This document shows positions 8,601-15,895 of a stretch of DNA of 55,927 nt, in pieces (positions within the stretch are counted from its first letter, which is position 1; every line of letters starts with the position of its first letter). The translations under genes and the position numbers were made by a program. The notes under the pieces were generated by a model, which saw nothing but the letters and a program-made list of their open reading frames with translations, was not told the origin of the DNA and searched no databases. This DNA is from JBMDXB01 sp048594975. GTDB lineage: Bacteria; Acidobacteriota; Vicinamibacteria; Vicinamibacterales; 2-12-FULL-66-21. The DNA is taken from NCBI GenBank assembly GCA_048594975.1, contig JBMDXQ010000032.1, positions 1-55,927 of the forward strand. The letters run 5' to 3'.

Positions 8601-9545
8601 CGGGAACCGCAGCTGCTCGTAGTGGGCGAAGAAGAACGCGCGGTCGCGGCCGTTGTACAGCCCCGGCACGACGATCGGGCCGCCCAGCCGCGCGCCGTAC
8701 TGGTTCACCTTCACGTCGTTCTTGGGCAGGCCGTTCCGCTCGTTGAACCAGTAGTTCGTGTTCAGCGACGGGTGACGGTAGTACTCGTAGGCGCTGCCGC
8801 TGAAGCTATTGGTCCCCGACCGGGTCTGGAAGTTGATGACGACGCCGCCGCTGCCGCCGACGTTCGCGCCGTTGACCGCCGTCGTGACGCTGACCGCCTC
8901 GATGGCATCCTGCCGCGGGGTGACCGAGGCGAAAAAGCCATCGGTCGTGCGCAGGAAGTTGTCATTGTTGCTCACGCCGTCGAGCGTGATCTGGGTCATC
9001 GACTCCGGCAAGCCGTTGATGCGCGCCTCGCGGTTCGTCGTCGCGACGTTGACGCCCGGCAGGAACGTGACCGCGTTGAGCGCGTTGCGCGTCGGCGTCG
9101 GCATGCGGTTGATCTGGTCGGTGTTCAACGTGGCCGCCACGGTCGCCGTCTGGGTGTTGATGATCTCGGCGCTGCTCTGGACCGTGACCGTTTCCGACAG
9201 GGCCCCGACTTCCAGCGTCGCGGTGACCGACACCGGCACACCTGGCGCGATGCGCACGTCGTTGATGACCGCGGTCTTGAAGCCTTCGAGCGACGCGGTG
9301 ACCGTGTAGACGCCGGCGCTCAGCGCCGGCACGGAGAAGACGCCTTCCGCGTTCGTGGTGGTCTCGTAGGTCGTGCCCGACGCGCTTTTCACCACGACCG
9401 TCGCCCCCGGGATCAGGGCTCCGGCCGGATCGACGACCGTGCCGGAAATCGACCCCGTGGAGGTTGCCTGAGCGAATGCGAGGGTGCCCGCCATCGTGGC
9501 GAACAGAAATACCAGGAGCGTCGGTGCCGTAGAGCGCTTGTTCAA
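5649..9545 (-). CDS. TonB-dependent outer-membrane receptor, Oar-like
   Basis: The 1298-aa receptor imports large or scarce nutrients through the outer membrane using TonB energy. After a signal peptide (to about 26) comes a carboxypeptidase-regulatory-like fold (GSISGTVVDPAGALIPGATV). A plug domain follows (ITLDGVSNNDNF) and then a long beta-barrel ending in MIRFNW with the usual terminal aromatic. I chose a TTG start: it opens the signal peptide, follows GGAGAGGGGGA, and lies below a good sigma70 promoter. Upstream in-frame codons encode Arg-rich non-leader sequence. No TonB, ExbB or SusD-type partner is in the window, so the substrate is unknown. Confidence 0.92.
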   Translation of the reverse strand: MNKRSTAPTLLVFLFATMAGTLAFAQATSTGSISGTVVDPAGALIPGATVVVKSASGTTYETTTNAEGVFSVPALSAGVYTVTASLEGFKTAVINDVRIAPGVPVSVTATLEVGALSETVTVQSSAEIINTQTATVAATLNTDQINRMPTPTRNALNAVTFLPGVNVATTNREARINGLPESMTQITLDGVSNNDNFLRTTDGFFASVTPRQDAIEAVSVTTAVNGANVGGSGGVVINFQTRSGTNSFSGSAYEYYRHPSLNTNYWFNERNGLPKNDVKVNQYGARLGGPIVVPGLYNGRDRAFFFAHYEQLRFPNSFTRTRSVLNPRALDGWFRYDAGGQVHEVNVLNLAAANGQISAKDPLITSLLSSIRSTTQREGTLSATTNPLQDSYVWQSPGKLFEHQPTIRIDYNLTDRHRLSGSYQVIWAERDPDYLNSADARFPGAPNYRFFHSKRPLTSISLRSTLTPNLVNELRGGITAKGGASYFGDLGSNGPQTFADQGGYSIDFDPGTTGTITNWWTVNNTSWRTVPTYSIDESVNWLRGAHSLTFGGGVLISHVFDNAQQYVPTITMGFNTELDPAAPLFTTGRFPGASAGQLTAARNLYALLTGRVQSITTQIALDPSTNKYVNLGPRTREGQIEVYSGYLQDTWRVRPNLTLSLGLRYDVQTPFSAANDIMSAATMESVCGVSGLGDGGRYSRCQFLQPGVRGPVPEFVQLTKGTLGYDTDWNNVGPSVSVSWQPRVQSGFLRALFGDPEMATFRAGYSRAYERQGMNQFTNLYGTNPGSTQNISRTATSADPLTPWPVLLSNSSQIRTGSFNEDPEFPIPVLPDRDNDLAAFAPDIRIGSAHSWQIGFQRALSRDTAVEIRYVGTRGVDQWSELNYNLMRGENLVNNGFLDEFRRAMANLQANNAAGGSRTGSFAYFGTGTGTHPLPIYLAYLNGSRDAANPAAYTGGTQTWTNTTLASRLVAPSPSPINAANDLDGNGTRRGRALAAGLPANFFIPNPDVDDGNVTDSGAFSDYHSLQVELRRRLSRGLSANVNYQYAVEGGSSFDGFSFGRVMTPTENVRHAIKTQWDWTIPVGRGQRFGSDLHPILEGIVGGWSFNGVGRVQARVIDFGNVRLVGMTPKDLQKMYKHDIRIDPASGLRTVYTLPDDVILNTRRAWSFSPGSSTGYSALGVPEGRYIAPPNTADCIQIHDGDCAPRSLLVRAPWFSRFDIGVRKRFPLKGTANIEFGFDLLNVFDTVNFDPFEPSLTTTSADYFAAGTFSQVTSAYQDPSNTFDPGGRLGQLMIRFNW

Positions 9546-9581
9546 GAGTCCCCCTCTCCGAAATGCGCGGTGACCGCAGGC

Positions 9582-9610
9582 AAAATACGCGCGCGGCGGT
9601 GAAGGGTCAA
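9582..9610 (-). promoter_or_regulatory. Sigma70-type promoter of the TonB receptor
   Basis: On the minus strand TTGACC (9605-9610) is followed by exactly 17 nt and then TATTTT (9582-9587). Transcription would start near 9575, giving a leader of about 30 nt that contains the strong Shine-Dalgarno. This is the clearest -35/-10 pair in the window. Confidence 0.65.
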
Positions 9611-9797
9611 GCCGATTTACACATCGCTCGTCGATCGATCGACGGACCAGCTTTCCGGATGAGCGACGCAGCAGCTGAACCCCTCGGCGGCGGAAGGCGA
9701 GAAGGGCCTGTCGACGCCGTGCCAGCTGAGCAGTCGGGTCGGGTAACGAATTCCACCGACCCAACCGTCAAATCCACAAATCAACAATCGGCAACGG

Positions 9798-10370
9798 CTA
9801 TTGCCCTGCCTGCCATTGCCGGATCCCTTCGAGCGGGTACACCAGCATCAGGATGTTGAGGGTGAGGTTGTCGCGGATGAACCAGGCGACCGCGACTTCC
9901 ATCGCGACGGTGAGCACGACGATCAGCCAGGCGGGGAGCCGCCACGCCATCGTGAACCCGGCGACCATGGCGAGGATGTCGCAGACCGAGTTGATCACGC
10001 TGTCGCCGTAGTAATCGAGCGAGATCGTGACCTCGCGATAGCGATTGATGATGAAGTCGGTGTTCTCGAAGACCTCCCATCCGGCCTCGAAGGCGGTGGC
10101 GAGCGCAAGCCGCCAGGCGACGGGCCAGCGGCGCGCGACGAGCCACAGCAGCCCGTAAAACGCGAAGCCGTGGATGATGTGCGAGAAGGTATACCAGTCG
10201 GAGAGGTGCTGCGAGTTCTCCGAGCTGAGCACGATCCCGTGCCATGCCTTGACGTAGCCGCACTTGCAGATTGGCAGACGGCCCATCGCGAGCAGCGTCA
10301 CGGCGGCGGCCAGGACGAGGGCAGCCGTGGCCGCGAGGCCGGCGCGCTGCCGCTGACCGCTGCCGGTCAT
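9798..10370 (-). CDS. DUF2585 (UPF0314) integral membrane protein
   Basis: A 190-aa protein with about five hydrophobic helices. It shows the signature blocks of this family: MGRLPICKCG, WHGIV, SSENSQHLSDWYTFSHIIHGF, WEVFENTDFIINRYR, LDYYGDSVINS and IRDNLTLN. The charged and polar residues in these blocks are what the family conserves; its biochemical role is unknown. The length is normal. Its ATG overlaps the stop of the Nramp-like gene (ATGA), which predicts translational coupling and a shared membrane function. Confidence 0.88.
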   Translation of the reverse strand: MTGSGQRQRAGLAATAALVLAAAVTLLAMGRLPICKCGYVKAWHGIVLSSENSQHLSDWYTFSHIIHGFAFYGLLWLVARRWPVAWRLALATAFEAGWEVFENTDFIINRYREVTISLDYYGDSVINSVCDILAMVAGFTMAWRLPAWLIVVLTVAMEVAVAWFIRDNLTLNILMLVYPLEGIRQWQAGQ

Positions 10371-11794
10371 GAGCGGACCAGGCCGCCGATGGCCGCCGCG
10401 ACAAACGTCCCGTAGAACAGCGCGCAGAGCACCAGGCAGGCCTCCCGCCACCTCGCCGGGCGCAGCTCCGGCGGCAGCATGCGGCGGTTCACCACGATGG
10501 TGTGAATGCTCTCGACGACGAAGATGACGGCCGCCGCGTTGGCGCCGATGATGATGAGCGTCAGGGGGCGCGCGAGGTTCAGGGCGATGCAGCCCCACAC
10601 CGCGAAGGCCGCCAGCACGCCGTAGTAGACGATGCGCACGTCACCGGTCTTCCTGAGTTGCGGGCTGGCCGCCCACATGATGTCGGTCGTCGCGCGCGGC
10701 AGCCCGTCGACGATGCCGAGCTGCGTCGAGAAAAGAATCCACAGCCCGCAGAACAGCGTGAGGTACCAGAAGAGGCGGCCGTGCACCGCGGCGACGCCTT
10801 CGGCCTGGAGGTTCGCGACCGCCCATTCCCCCGCGACGGTCCCGGCAGGCACGTACTGCAGCGTGAAGAGGGCGGTGAGCGCCATCCCGGCGAGCGATCC
10901 GAGACCGAAGATGCCCGCCTGATCGAGGTGCATGTACTTCCACCACTGGCGCCACGCGGCGAGCGACCGCTCGTCGACGGTGAAGATGTTGCCGTGCGCC
11001 GGCAGGCGTACGGTGTCGCCGAGCAGCGTCGGGATGTAGCCGACGGTCGCGCCCATGCCGTAGCCCTTGTCGCGCATCCAGTTGGTCGTATACGCGTTGC
11101 CGACGCCGCCCGACCCCGAGTAGGCGGCAAAGGCGCCGAGCAGCAGCCAGTCGCCGCCTTCCGGCAGCGTGCCGATCGACACCAGCCCGCCGGCCACCCG
11201 CCGCCAGTTCTCGGCGGAGACACCCACGACGTCCATGACCACGAGGTAGGAGAGGATGCCCGCCACCATGATCCACATCGCGTACTCGACGGTCCGTTCC
11301 ACTTTGCGCCCGGCCAGCGTGATCGCAAAGCAGATCGCGAAGGTGCCGTAGCCGATGGCGACGACCGTGCCGGCGTCGGCCGATCCGGGCATGCGGCCGA
11401 GCCAGAGCGCCGCCGTCGCCGTGGCGCTGGAAAGCGCCCAGCCGGGCCATCCGTATTGGGCGAGTCCGAAGATCGCGTAGACCGTGCCCCAGAACGTCGG
11501 ACCGGGCCAGGTGCGCATGAACCCGGTGATGATCGGTTCGCCTGTATAGAGGGTGTAGCGCCCCATCTCCTGGTTCAGCACGACCTGCAGAACGACCGCG
11601 GCGGTGGTGATCCACAGGAGCGCGGCGCCATATTTGAGGATGACGGCGGGGCCGATCAGCCACTCGCCGCTGCCGATCGCGATGCCGAGGCCGATCACGC
11701 CCGGGCCGACGGTGCGCAACGCGTTTCCCACCGTGAAGGCGGGCGGCGCCGGCAGATCGCGCAGGTTCCAGGGCGGCAGCCGTCCGTGACGCAT
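10367..11794 (-). CDS. Nramp-family-like membrane transporter lacking the canonical metal motifs
   Basis: A 475-aa protein with roughly 11 hydrophobic helices and overall Nramp/MntH layout. In true Nramp carriers helix 1 holds DPGN and helix 6 a Met-Pro-His metal site. Here the matching regions read GLGIAIGSGEWLIGP and AAYSGSGGVGN, so the classical divalent metal site is missing. It belongs to a divergent branch with unknown substrate. Start chosen at the Met nearest the conserved region; TATACT ends 12 nt upstream and there is no ribosome binding site. The stop overlaps the start of the DUF2585 gene. Confidence 0.82.
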   Translation of the reverse strand: MRHGRLPPWNLRDLPAPPAFTVGNALRTVGPGVIGLGIAIGSGEWLIGPAVILKYGAALLWITTAAVVLQVVLNQEMGRYTLYTGEPIITGFMRTWPGPTFWGTVYAIFGLAQYGWPGWALSSATATAALWLGRMPGSADAGTVVAIGYGTFAICFAITLAGRKVERTVEYAMWIMVAGILSYLVVMDVVGVSAENWRRVAGGLVSIGTLPEGGDWLLLGAFAAYSGSGGVGNAYTTNWMRDKGYGMGATVGYIPTLLGDTVRLPAHGNIFTVDERSLAAWRQWWKYMHLDQAGIFGLGSLAGMALTALFTLQYVPAGTVAGEWAVANLQAEGVAAVHGRLFWYLTLFCGLWILFSTQLGIVDGLPRATTDIMWAASPQLRKTGDVRIVYYGVLAAFAVWGCIALNLARPLTLIIIGANAAAVIFVVESIHTIVVNRRMLPPELRPARWREACLVLCALFYGTFVAAAIGGLVRS

Positions 11795-11806
11795 GGAAGG
11801 TGGTGC

Positions 11807-11812
11807 AGTATA
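11807..11812 (-). promoter_or_regulatory. -10-like box TATACT before the Nramp-like gene
   Basis: TATACT ends 12 nt before the ATG at 11794, giving a leaderless or nearly leaderless transcript. Confidence 0.45.
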
Positions 11813-11858
11813 TCCGGGTCCCGCCCCGCGCCGGAAGGTCGGGCGGATCGCGACGAGC

Positions 11859-12101
11859 ATGACCACTCCGTTCGAGCAGATCGCGGTGGAGTGCTATGCC
11901 GGCCATCGCGGCGAGGAGACGCCGCGGCGCTTCCGGCTGGGAGATCGCCGCGTCGTGGTCGCCGACGTCCTCGATCGCTGGCTCGCGCCCGATCACCGAT
12001 ACTTCAAGGTGCGCGGCGACGACGGGGACGTCTACATCCTGCGCCACGACCCGCAGGCGGATGTGTGGGAGTTGACGATGTTCCAGCGCGGCGAACGGTA
12101 A
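11859..12101 (+). CDS. Conserved hypothetical protein, 80 aa
   Basis: A small soluble acidic/basic protein with blocks VADVLDRWLAPDHRYFKV, GDDGDVYILRHD and WELTMF. The pattern suggests a compact beta-sheet domain in which residues describe a binding surface, but no function is known to me. I believe close relatives are common in Acidobacteriota. It has no signal peptide or helix. The ATG at the start of MTTPFEQ was preferred over an upstream start 66 nt earlier whose peptide is Pro/Arg-rich. Confidence 0.7.
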   Translation: MTTPFEQIAVECYAGHRGEETPRRFRLGDRRVVVADVLDRWLAPDHRYFKVRGDDGDVYILRHDPQADVWELTMFQRGER

Positions 12102-12235
12102 AGGCGCTTCTCCTGGCCGTGTCGCAGTGAGCGCAGCGCGCCGGGGCGAGGCCGCACAGCTGCGTGTTGTTCCTCACCTCTCTCCGCGTTCTCAGCGCCT
12201 CGGCGCGCTCCGCGATTTCCCTGGCTTGTTGCACA

Positions 12236-13570
12236 ATGACGCGCATGCGTCCCAGGTTGTCGTTGGCTCTTGCCGCATGCTTCGCGCTGTCCGCATCGCA
12301 CGCCTCGGCCCCGCTCGCGCAGGGCCCGGCTGACGCCGCGCCCTCAGTCATCGTGCTGCGGCCCTCACGCGTCTTCGACGGAGAGGCGACGCACGAGGGG
12401 TGGGCGGTGCGGGTGCGCGGCGACCGCATCGAGGCGGTCGGCCCGGCGGCCTCGATTGCCGCAGCCGGCGCCCGCACGATCGATCTGGCCGGCGCGACGC
12501 TCCTGCCCGGGCTGGTCGAGGGCCACTCGCACGTGCTGCTGCACCCCTACCACGAGGCGTCGTGGAACGATCAGGTGCTCCGCGAGCCGCTCGGGCTGCG
12601 CACCGCGCGCGCCGTCAACCACCTTCGCGACACGCTGCTGGCGGGGTTCACCACGATCCGCGACCTCGGCACCGAGGGCGCCGGCTACGCCGACGTCGAC
12701 CTGAAGCAGGCGGTGGATCAGGGCATCATCCCCGGGCCGCGGATGATCGTCTCCACGCGCGCCATCGTCGCGACCGGCAGTTACGGGCCAAGAGGCTTCG
12801 CGACGGAGTGGCGGGTCCCGCAGGGCGCCGAGGAAGCCGACGGCGTCGACGCACTCGTGCGCGTCGTCCGTGATCAGATCGGCCGCGGCGCGGATGCGAT
12901 CAAGGTCTACGCCGATTACCGATGGGGACCGCGCGGTGAAGCGGCGCCGACGTTCTCGGTCGACGAGCTCGCGTTGATCGTGCAGACGGCGGGGAGCAGC
13001 GGCCGCCCGATGGTCGCACATGCCTCGACGCCGGAAGGCATGCGCCGCGCGGCGCTGGCCGGCGCGCAGACCATCGAGCACGGCAACGATGGGACGCCTG
13101 AGGTGTTCAGACTGATGGCCGAGCGCCGCGTCGCCCTCTGCCCGACGCTCGCCGCGAGCGAGGCGACGGCGCAGTATGGCGGCTGGAAGAAGGGCGCCGC
13201 GCCCGAGCCGACGGCCATCGCGCGCAAGCGCGCCAGCTTCAAGGCGGCGCTCGACGCGGGCGTCACGATCCTCGCCGGCAGCGATGCCGGCGTGTTCGCG
13301 CACGGCACGAACGCGCTGGAGCTCGAGCTGATGGTCGCCTACGGCATGCCACCGGCGACCGTGCTGGCGAGCGCCACGTCAACCGCGGCGCGCGTCCTGC
13401 GCGTGGAAGACCGGATCGGCCGGGTAGACCAGGGCCTGCTCGCCGACCTGGTCGCCGTCAACGGGGATCCAGCTCGCGACATCACGGCGCTCCGACGCGT
13501 CCGCTTCGTCATGAAAGGGGGCATCGTCTACCGGGACCGCGAGGTACTCGCGCTCGCGCGCGCGAATTGA
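12236..13570 (+). CDS. Secreted metal-dependent amidohydrolase
   Basis: A 444-aa exported amidohydrolase of the imidazolonepropionase/prolidase-like group. Metal and catalytic residues are visible: HSH in GHSHVLLHP, Lys in IKVYADY (probably carboxylated), His in VAHAS, His in IEHGND and Asp in GSDAG. A signal peptide covers about residues 1-33. The true substrate (cyclic amide, dipeptide or similar) cannot be read. A second ATG 9 nt later is equally possible and sits 7 nt after a CACAAT box. Its last 192 nt overlap, on the opposite strand, the tail of the radical SAM gene. Confidence 0.87.
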   Translation: MTRMRPRLSLALAACFALSASHASAPLAQGPADAAPSVIVLRPSRVFDGEATHEGWAVRVRGDRIEAVGPAASIAAAGARTIDLAGATLLPGLVEGHSHVLLHPYHEASWNDQVLREPLGLRTARAVNHLRDTLLAGFTTIRDLGTEGAGYADVDLKQAVDQGIIPGPRMIVSTRAIVATGSYGPRGFATEWRVPQGAEEADGVDALVRVVRDQIGRGADAIKVYADYRWGPRGEAAPTFSVDELALIVQTAGSSGRPMVAHASTPEGMRRAALAGAQTIEHGNDGTPEVFRLMAERRVALCPTLAASEATAQYGGWKKGAAPEPTAIARKRASFKAALDAGVTILAGSDAGVFAHGTNALELELMVAYGMPPATVLASATSTAARVLRVEDRIGRVDQGLLADLVAVNGDPARDITALRRVRFVMKGGIVYRDREVLALARAN

Positions 13571-15031
13571 CTTGTAGCGGCGGAAGGCCGCTCGCTCGTC
13601 CTCGAGCCCGACCAGCGAGCGCCACGAACAGCCGCGGAAGGTGTGTGCGAGCATGCGCGGCCAGTTACGCAGCACGAACCCCGGGAACCGGCGCATCGCC
13701 GCGGGCATGTGCCGCACCTTCATCCAGCGCTCGGCACGCCAGCGAATGAACTCCACTTCCTCCGCCGGCAGATGCTCGGTGCGCACGACCGCGGTCGTCC
13801 CGTCGTACTCCTCGAGCCGCTCGTTCACGATCAGGCCGCGGGCGGCGAAGTCCTTGGTCATCGGCGTGCCCGGGTAGGGCGTGGGGTGCTGGATGTACGG
13901 CCAGTCGACGTATCGCCGCGCGAACTCCAGGTTGGCCTCGATCGATTCGCGCCGATCGTCCGGGTTCCCGACGATGATGCCGCCGACCACGTACATGCCG
14001 TGGCGGTGGAGGTAATCGATCGCCTGGAGGCTCGCGTTGCCGGTGGTGCGGCCGCCGGCGCGGGTGGCGTTCTTCGCCGCCGCCTTGAGGAAGGCGAGAT
14101 CCTCGTCCAGCACGTTTTCGATGCCGAGGAACACGTAGCGGAAGCCGGCGGCGCGCATCAGCGGCGCCAGCGTGTCCCCCTGTTCCGCGATCGACGAGGT
14201 CATCGCCTGGACGAGGTACTGGATGTCGTTCAGGCCAGCATCGACGATCGCCCGGCAGAGAGCGGTGAACCGCCGCACGTTCAGCGTGATGTTGTCATCG
14301 ACGAGGAAGATCATGCGCGCCCCGCGGCTGCGCGCGTCGGCGATGTCGGCGAGCACTCGATCGAAGGTGTAGGTGTGGAAATTCCGCCCGCGCATCTCGA
14401 TGATCGAGCAGAACGTACAGTCGTAGGTGCAGCCTCGCGACGTCTCGACGACGTCGATCGGGCTGCCCAGGAACGTGTAGCCGTCGAGAACCCGGGCGGC
14501 GCGCCGCGGCAGCGCGATCTCGCCGTCGTCGAGCGCGCCGACGCGGCGCGGCCGGTTGTGCTGGAACCCGCCGTTGCGACGGAACGAGAGCCCGTCGATG
14601 GCATCGAACGCCGTCCCGCGCTCGAGCGCCCGTACCAGCTCGCGGAAGGTCACGTCCCCTTCGCCGCGCACGACGAAGTCGATGCCGTGCTGCAGCGGCT
14701 CGTAGGCGGCGACCGCGAGGCTCGGGTCGTAGCCGCCGGCCACCAGCCGCGCCTGCGGACGAATCCTCCGAACCAGCCGCGCGATCTGGAGCGCGGTGCG
14801 GCGCTGGAAGGTCATGACGGAGAGGCCAACCAGGTCCGGCCGCCGCTCGCGGAGCAACCGCTCGACCGTTTCGCGGACGCGATCCTGGACCAGGATCAGA
14901 TCGGCGATGGCGACGTCGTGATGCGCATCGACGTTGCCTGCAATCGACGCGAGCCCCCCGTTGGGCATGCGCATCGCCAGCGACGGCGTGTGCTCGAAGG
15001 AATCCGGCATCGAGAGCAGCAGGATCCGCAT
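13379..15031 (-). CDS. B12-binding-domain radical SAM protein with an extended C-terminus
   Basis: A 550-aa enzyme. Residues 1-140 form a cobalamin-binding-like Rossmann domain (GLSVMTFQ, GGYDPS). The radical SAM core follows with Cys201-x3-Cys205-x2-Cys208 (SRGCTYDCTFCS), as in methyltransferases and hopanoid-type enzymes. The substrate is unknown. Residues 488-550 are antisense to the amidohydrolase 3' end. The family-like helix ends about REREYLA (near 498), so roughly 50 residues may be read-through tail created by loss of an earlier stop. Start supported by TATCCT ending 7 nt upstream. Confidence 0.85.
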   Translation of the reverse strand: MRILLLSMPDSFEHTPSLAMRMPNGGLASIAGNVDAHHDVAIADLILVQDRVRETVERLLRERRPDLVGLSVMTFQRRTALQIARLVRRIRPQARLVAGGYDPSLAVAAYEPLQHGIDFVVRGEGDVTFRELVRALERGTAFDAIDGLSFRRNGGFQHNRPRRVGALDDGEIALPRRAARVLDGYTFLGSPIDVVETSRGCTYDCTFCSIIEMRGRNFHTYTFDRVLADIADARSRGARMIFLVDDNITLNVRRFTALCRAIVDAGLNDIQYLVQAMTSSIAEQGDTLAPLMRAAGFRYVFLGIENVLDEDLAFLKAAAKNATRAGGRTTGNASLQAIDYLHRHGMYVVGGIIVGNPDDRRESIEANLEFARRYVDWPYIQHPTPYPGTPMTKDFAARGLIVNERLEEYDGTTAVVRTEHLPAEEVEFIRWRAERWMKVRHMPAAMRRFPGFVLRNWPRMLAHTFRGCSWRSLVGLEDERAAFRRYKSIRAREREYLAVPVDDAPFHDEADASERRDVASWIPVDGDQVGEQALVYPADPVFHAQDARRG

Positions 15032-15038
15032 GGCGCAC

Positions 15039-15044
15039 AGGATA
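15039..15044 (-). promoter_or_regulatory. -10-like box TATCCT, leaderless head of the radical SAM gene
   Basis: TATCCT ends 7 nt before the ATG at 15031. No Shine-Dalgarno is present. Confidence 0.5.
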
Positions 15045-15183
15045 CCCGAGGCGCGGCGGCAGGTGGCGGAATTCCGGCGGCGACGCTGGCTGCGGGCGTC
15101 CGACCAGGGGATTCGAGCCGAAATACGGCCGAAATCCGACCGGCATCCCTGTTGCTCCCCACTGGCTGAACGCCGGAGGAGAC

Positions 15184-15396
15184 ATGCCCGACCCCCACAC
15201 CGTGCAGTGCTGCCGCTGGGCGGAGCCGACGCTGTTCGTCGCTCATCCGTACTGGACGTCCGCCGAAGACTGCCCCTGGAGCTGCCAGGCGGACGGCTAC
15301 CCGCGCCCGGTCGAGGACACGGGAGTCTGCCGCATCTGCGGGCGATGGCAGCCGCGGCCCGCGGCGCCGGCGGAGCCGGTCGCGCCCGACCGCTGA
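15184..15396 (+). CDS. Small Cys-rich, zinc-ribbon-like protein, 70 aa
   Basis: The 70-aa protein has Cys9-Cys10, Cys30, Cys34 and Cys49-x2-Cys52, plus many aromatic residues and a Pro/Ala tail. The CxxC pair near the end (VCRICGRW) suggests zinc or iron binding. There is no leader, so it is cytosolic. A strong GGAGGAG lies 4 nt before ATG, which makes the call firm despite its size. It is divergent from the radical SAM gene with 152 nt between starts. Function unknown. Confidence 0.72.
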   Translation: MPDPHTVQCCRWAEPTLFVAHPYWTSAEDCPWSCQADGYPRPVEDTGVCRICGRWQPRPAAPAEPVAPDR

Positions 15397-15583
15397 CGTC
15401 CGCGCCTTAGAGAGCCGCGTCACACCGGGCGGGCCGCCGCCCACCCGTACGTCCGAGCCGCGACCTCATCGGGTCACGCGCATCCCGTCTCCGTCGCCGG
15501 TGACGACGCGTACCGCCCGGGACGGCCCCACGATCGCTCGTACCTCGCGCACCCGCACGCGCAGGCACCCACGGCAGCGGTGC

Positions 15584-15589
15584 CATAAT
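15584..15589 (+). promoter_or_regulatory. -10-like box CATAAT before the HerA-like operon
   Basis: CATAAT (5/6 to TATAAT) ends 6 nt before the ATG at 15596. Confidence 0.45.
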
Positions 15590-15595
15590 GTGCGC

Positions 15596-15895
15596 ATGTC
15601 GGACCAACCCAAGAGCGCGTACGAGCTGGTCATGGAGCGGCTGCGCCAGAAGGACGCCGAATCGGGCCTCGAGGAGAAGCCGCTGACCGACGAGCAGCGC
15701 GCCGCCATCGCCGAGGCGCGCAGCATCTGCGCGGCCAACATCGCGCAGCGGCGAATCATGCATGCGACCGAGATCCTGAACGTGTTCGATCCCGAGCAGC
15801 GCGCCGATCGCGACCGCGAGCTGCGGCGCGACATCGAACGCTTCGAATCCGATCGCGATGCTCGCATCCGGAAGATCCGCGAGGGCCCGTTGTGA
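15596..15895 (+). CDS. Small charged helical protein upstream of the HerA-like ATPase
   Basis: A 99-aa protein rich in Glu, Arg and Ala with long predicted amphipathic helices (RADRDRELRRDIERFESDRD). It resembles a coiled-coil adaptor rather than an enzyme. It has one Cys and no leader. Its stop overlaps the GTG start of the ATPase gene (GTGA), which ties the two products together. CATAAT ends 6 nt before ATG, so the message may be leaderless. Function unknown; a partner or loading factor for the ATPase is inference. Confidence 0.68.
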   Translation: MSDQPKSAYELVMERLRQKDAESGLEEKPLTDEQRAAIAEARSICAANIAQRRIMHATEILNVFDPEQRADRDRELRRDIERFESDRDARIRKIREGPL

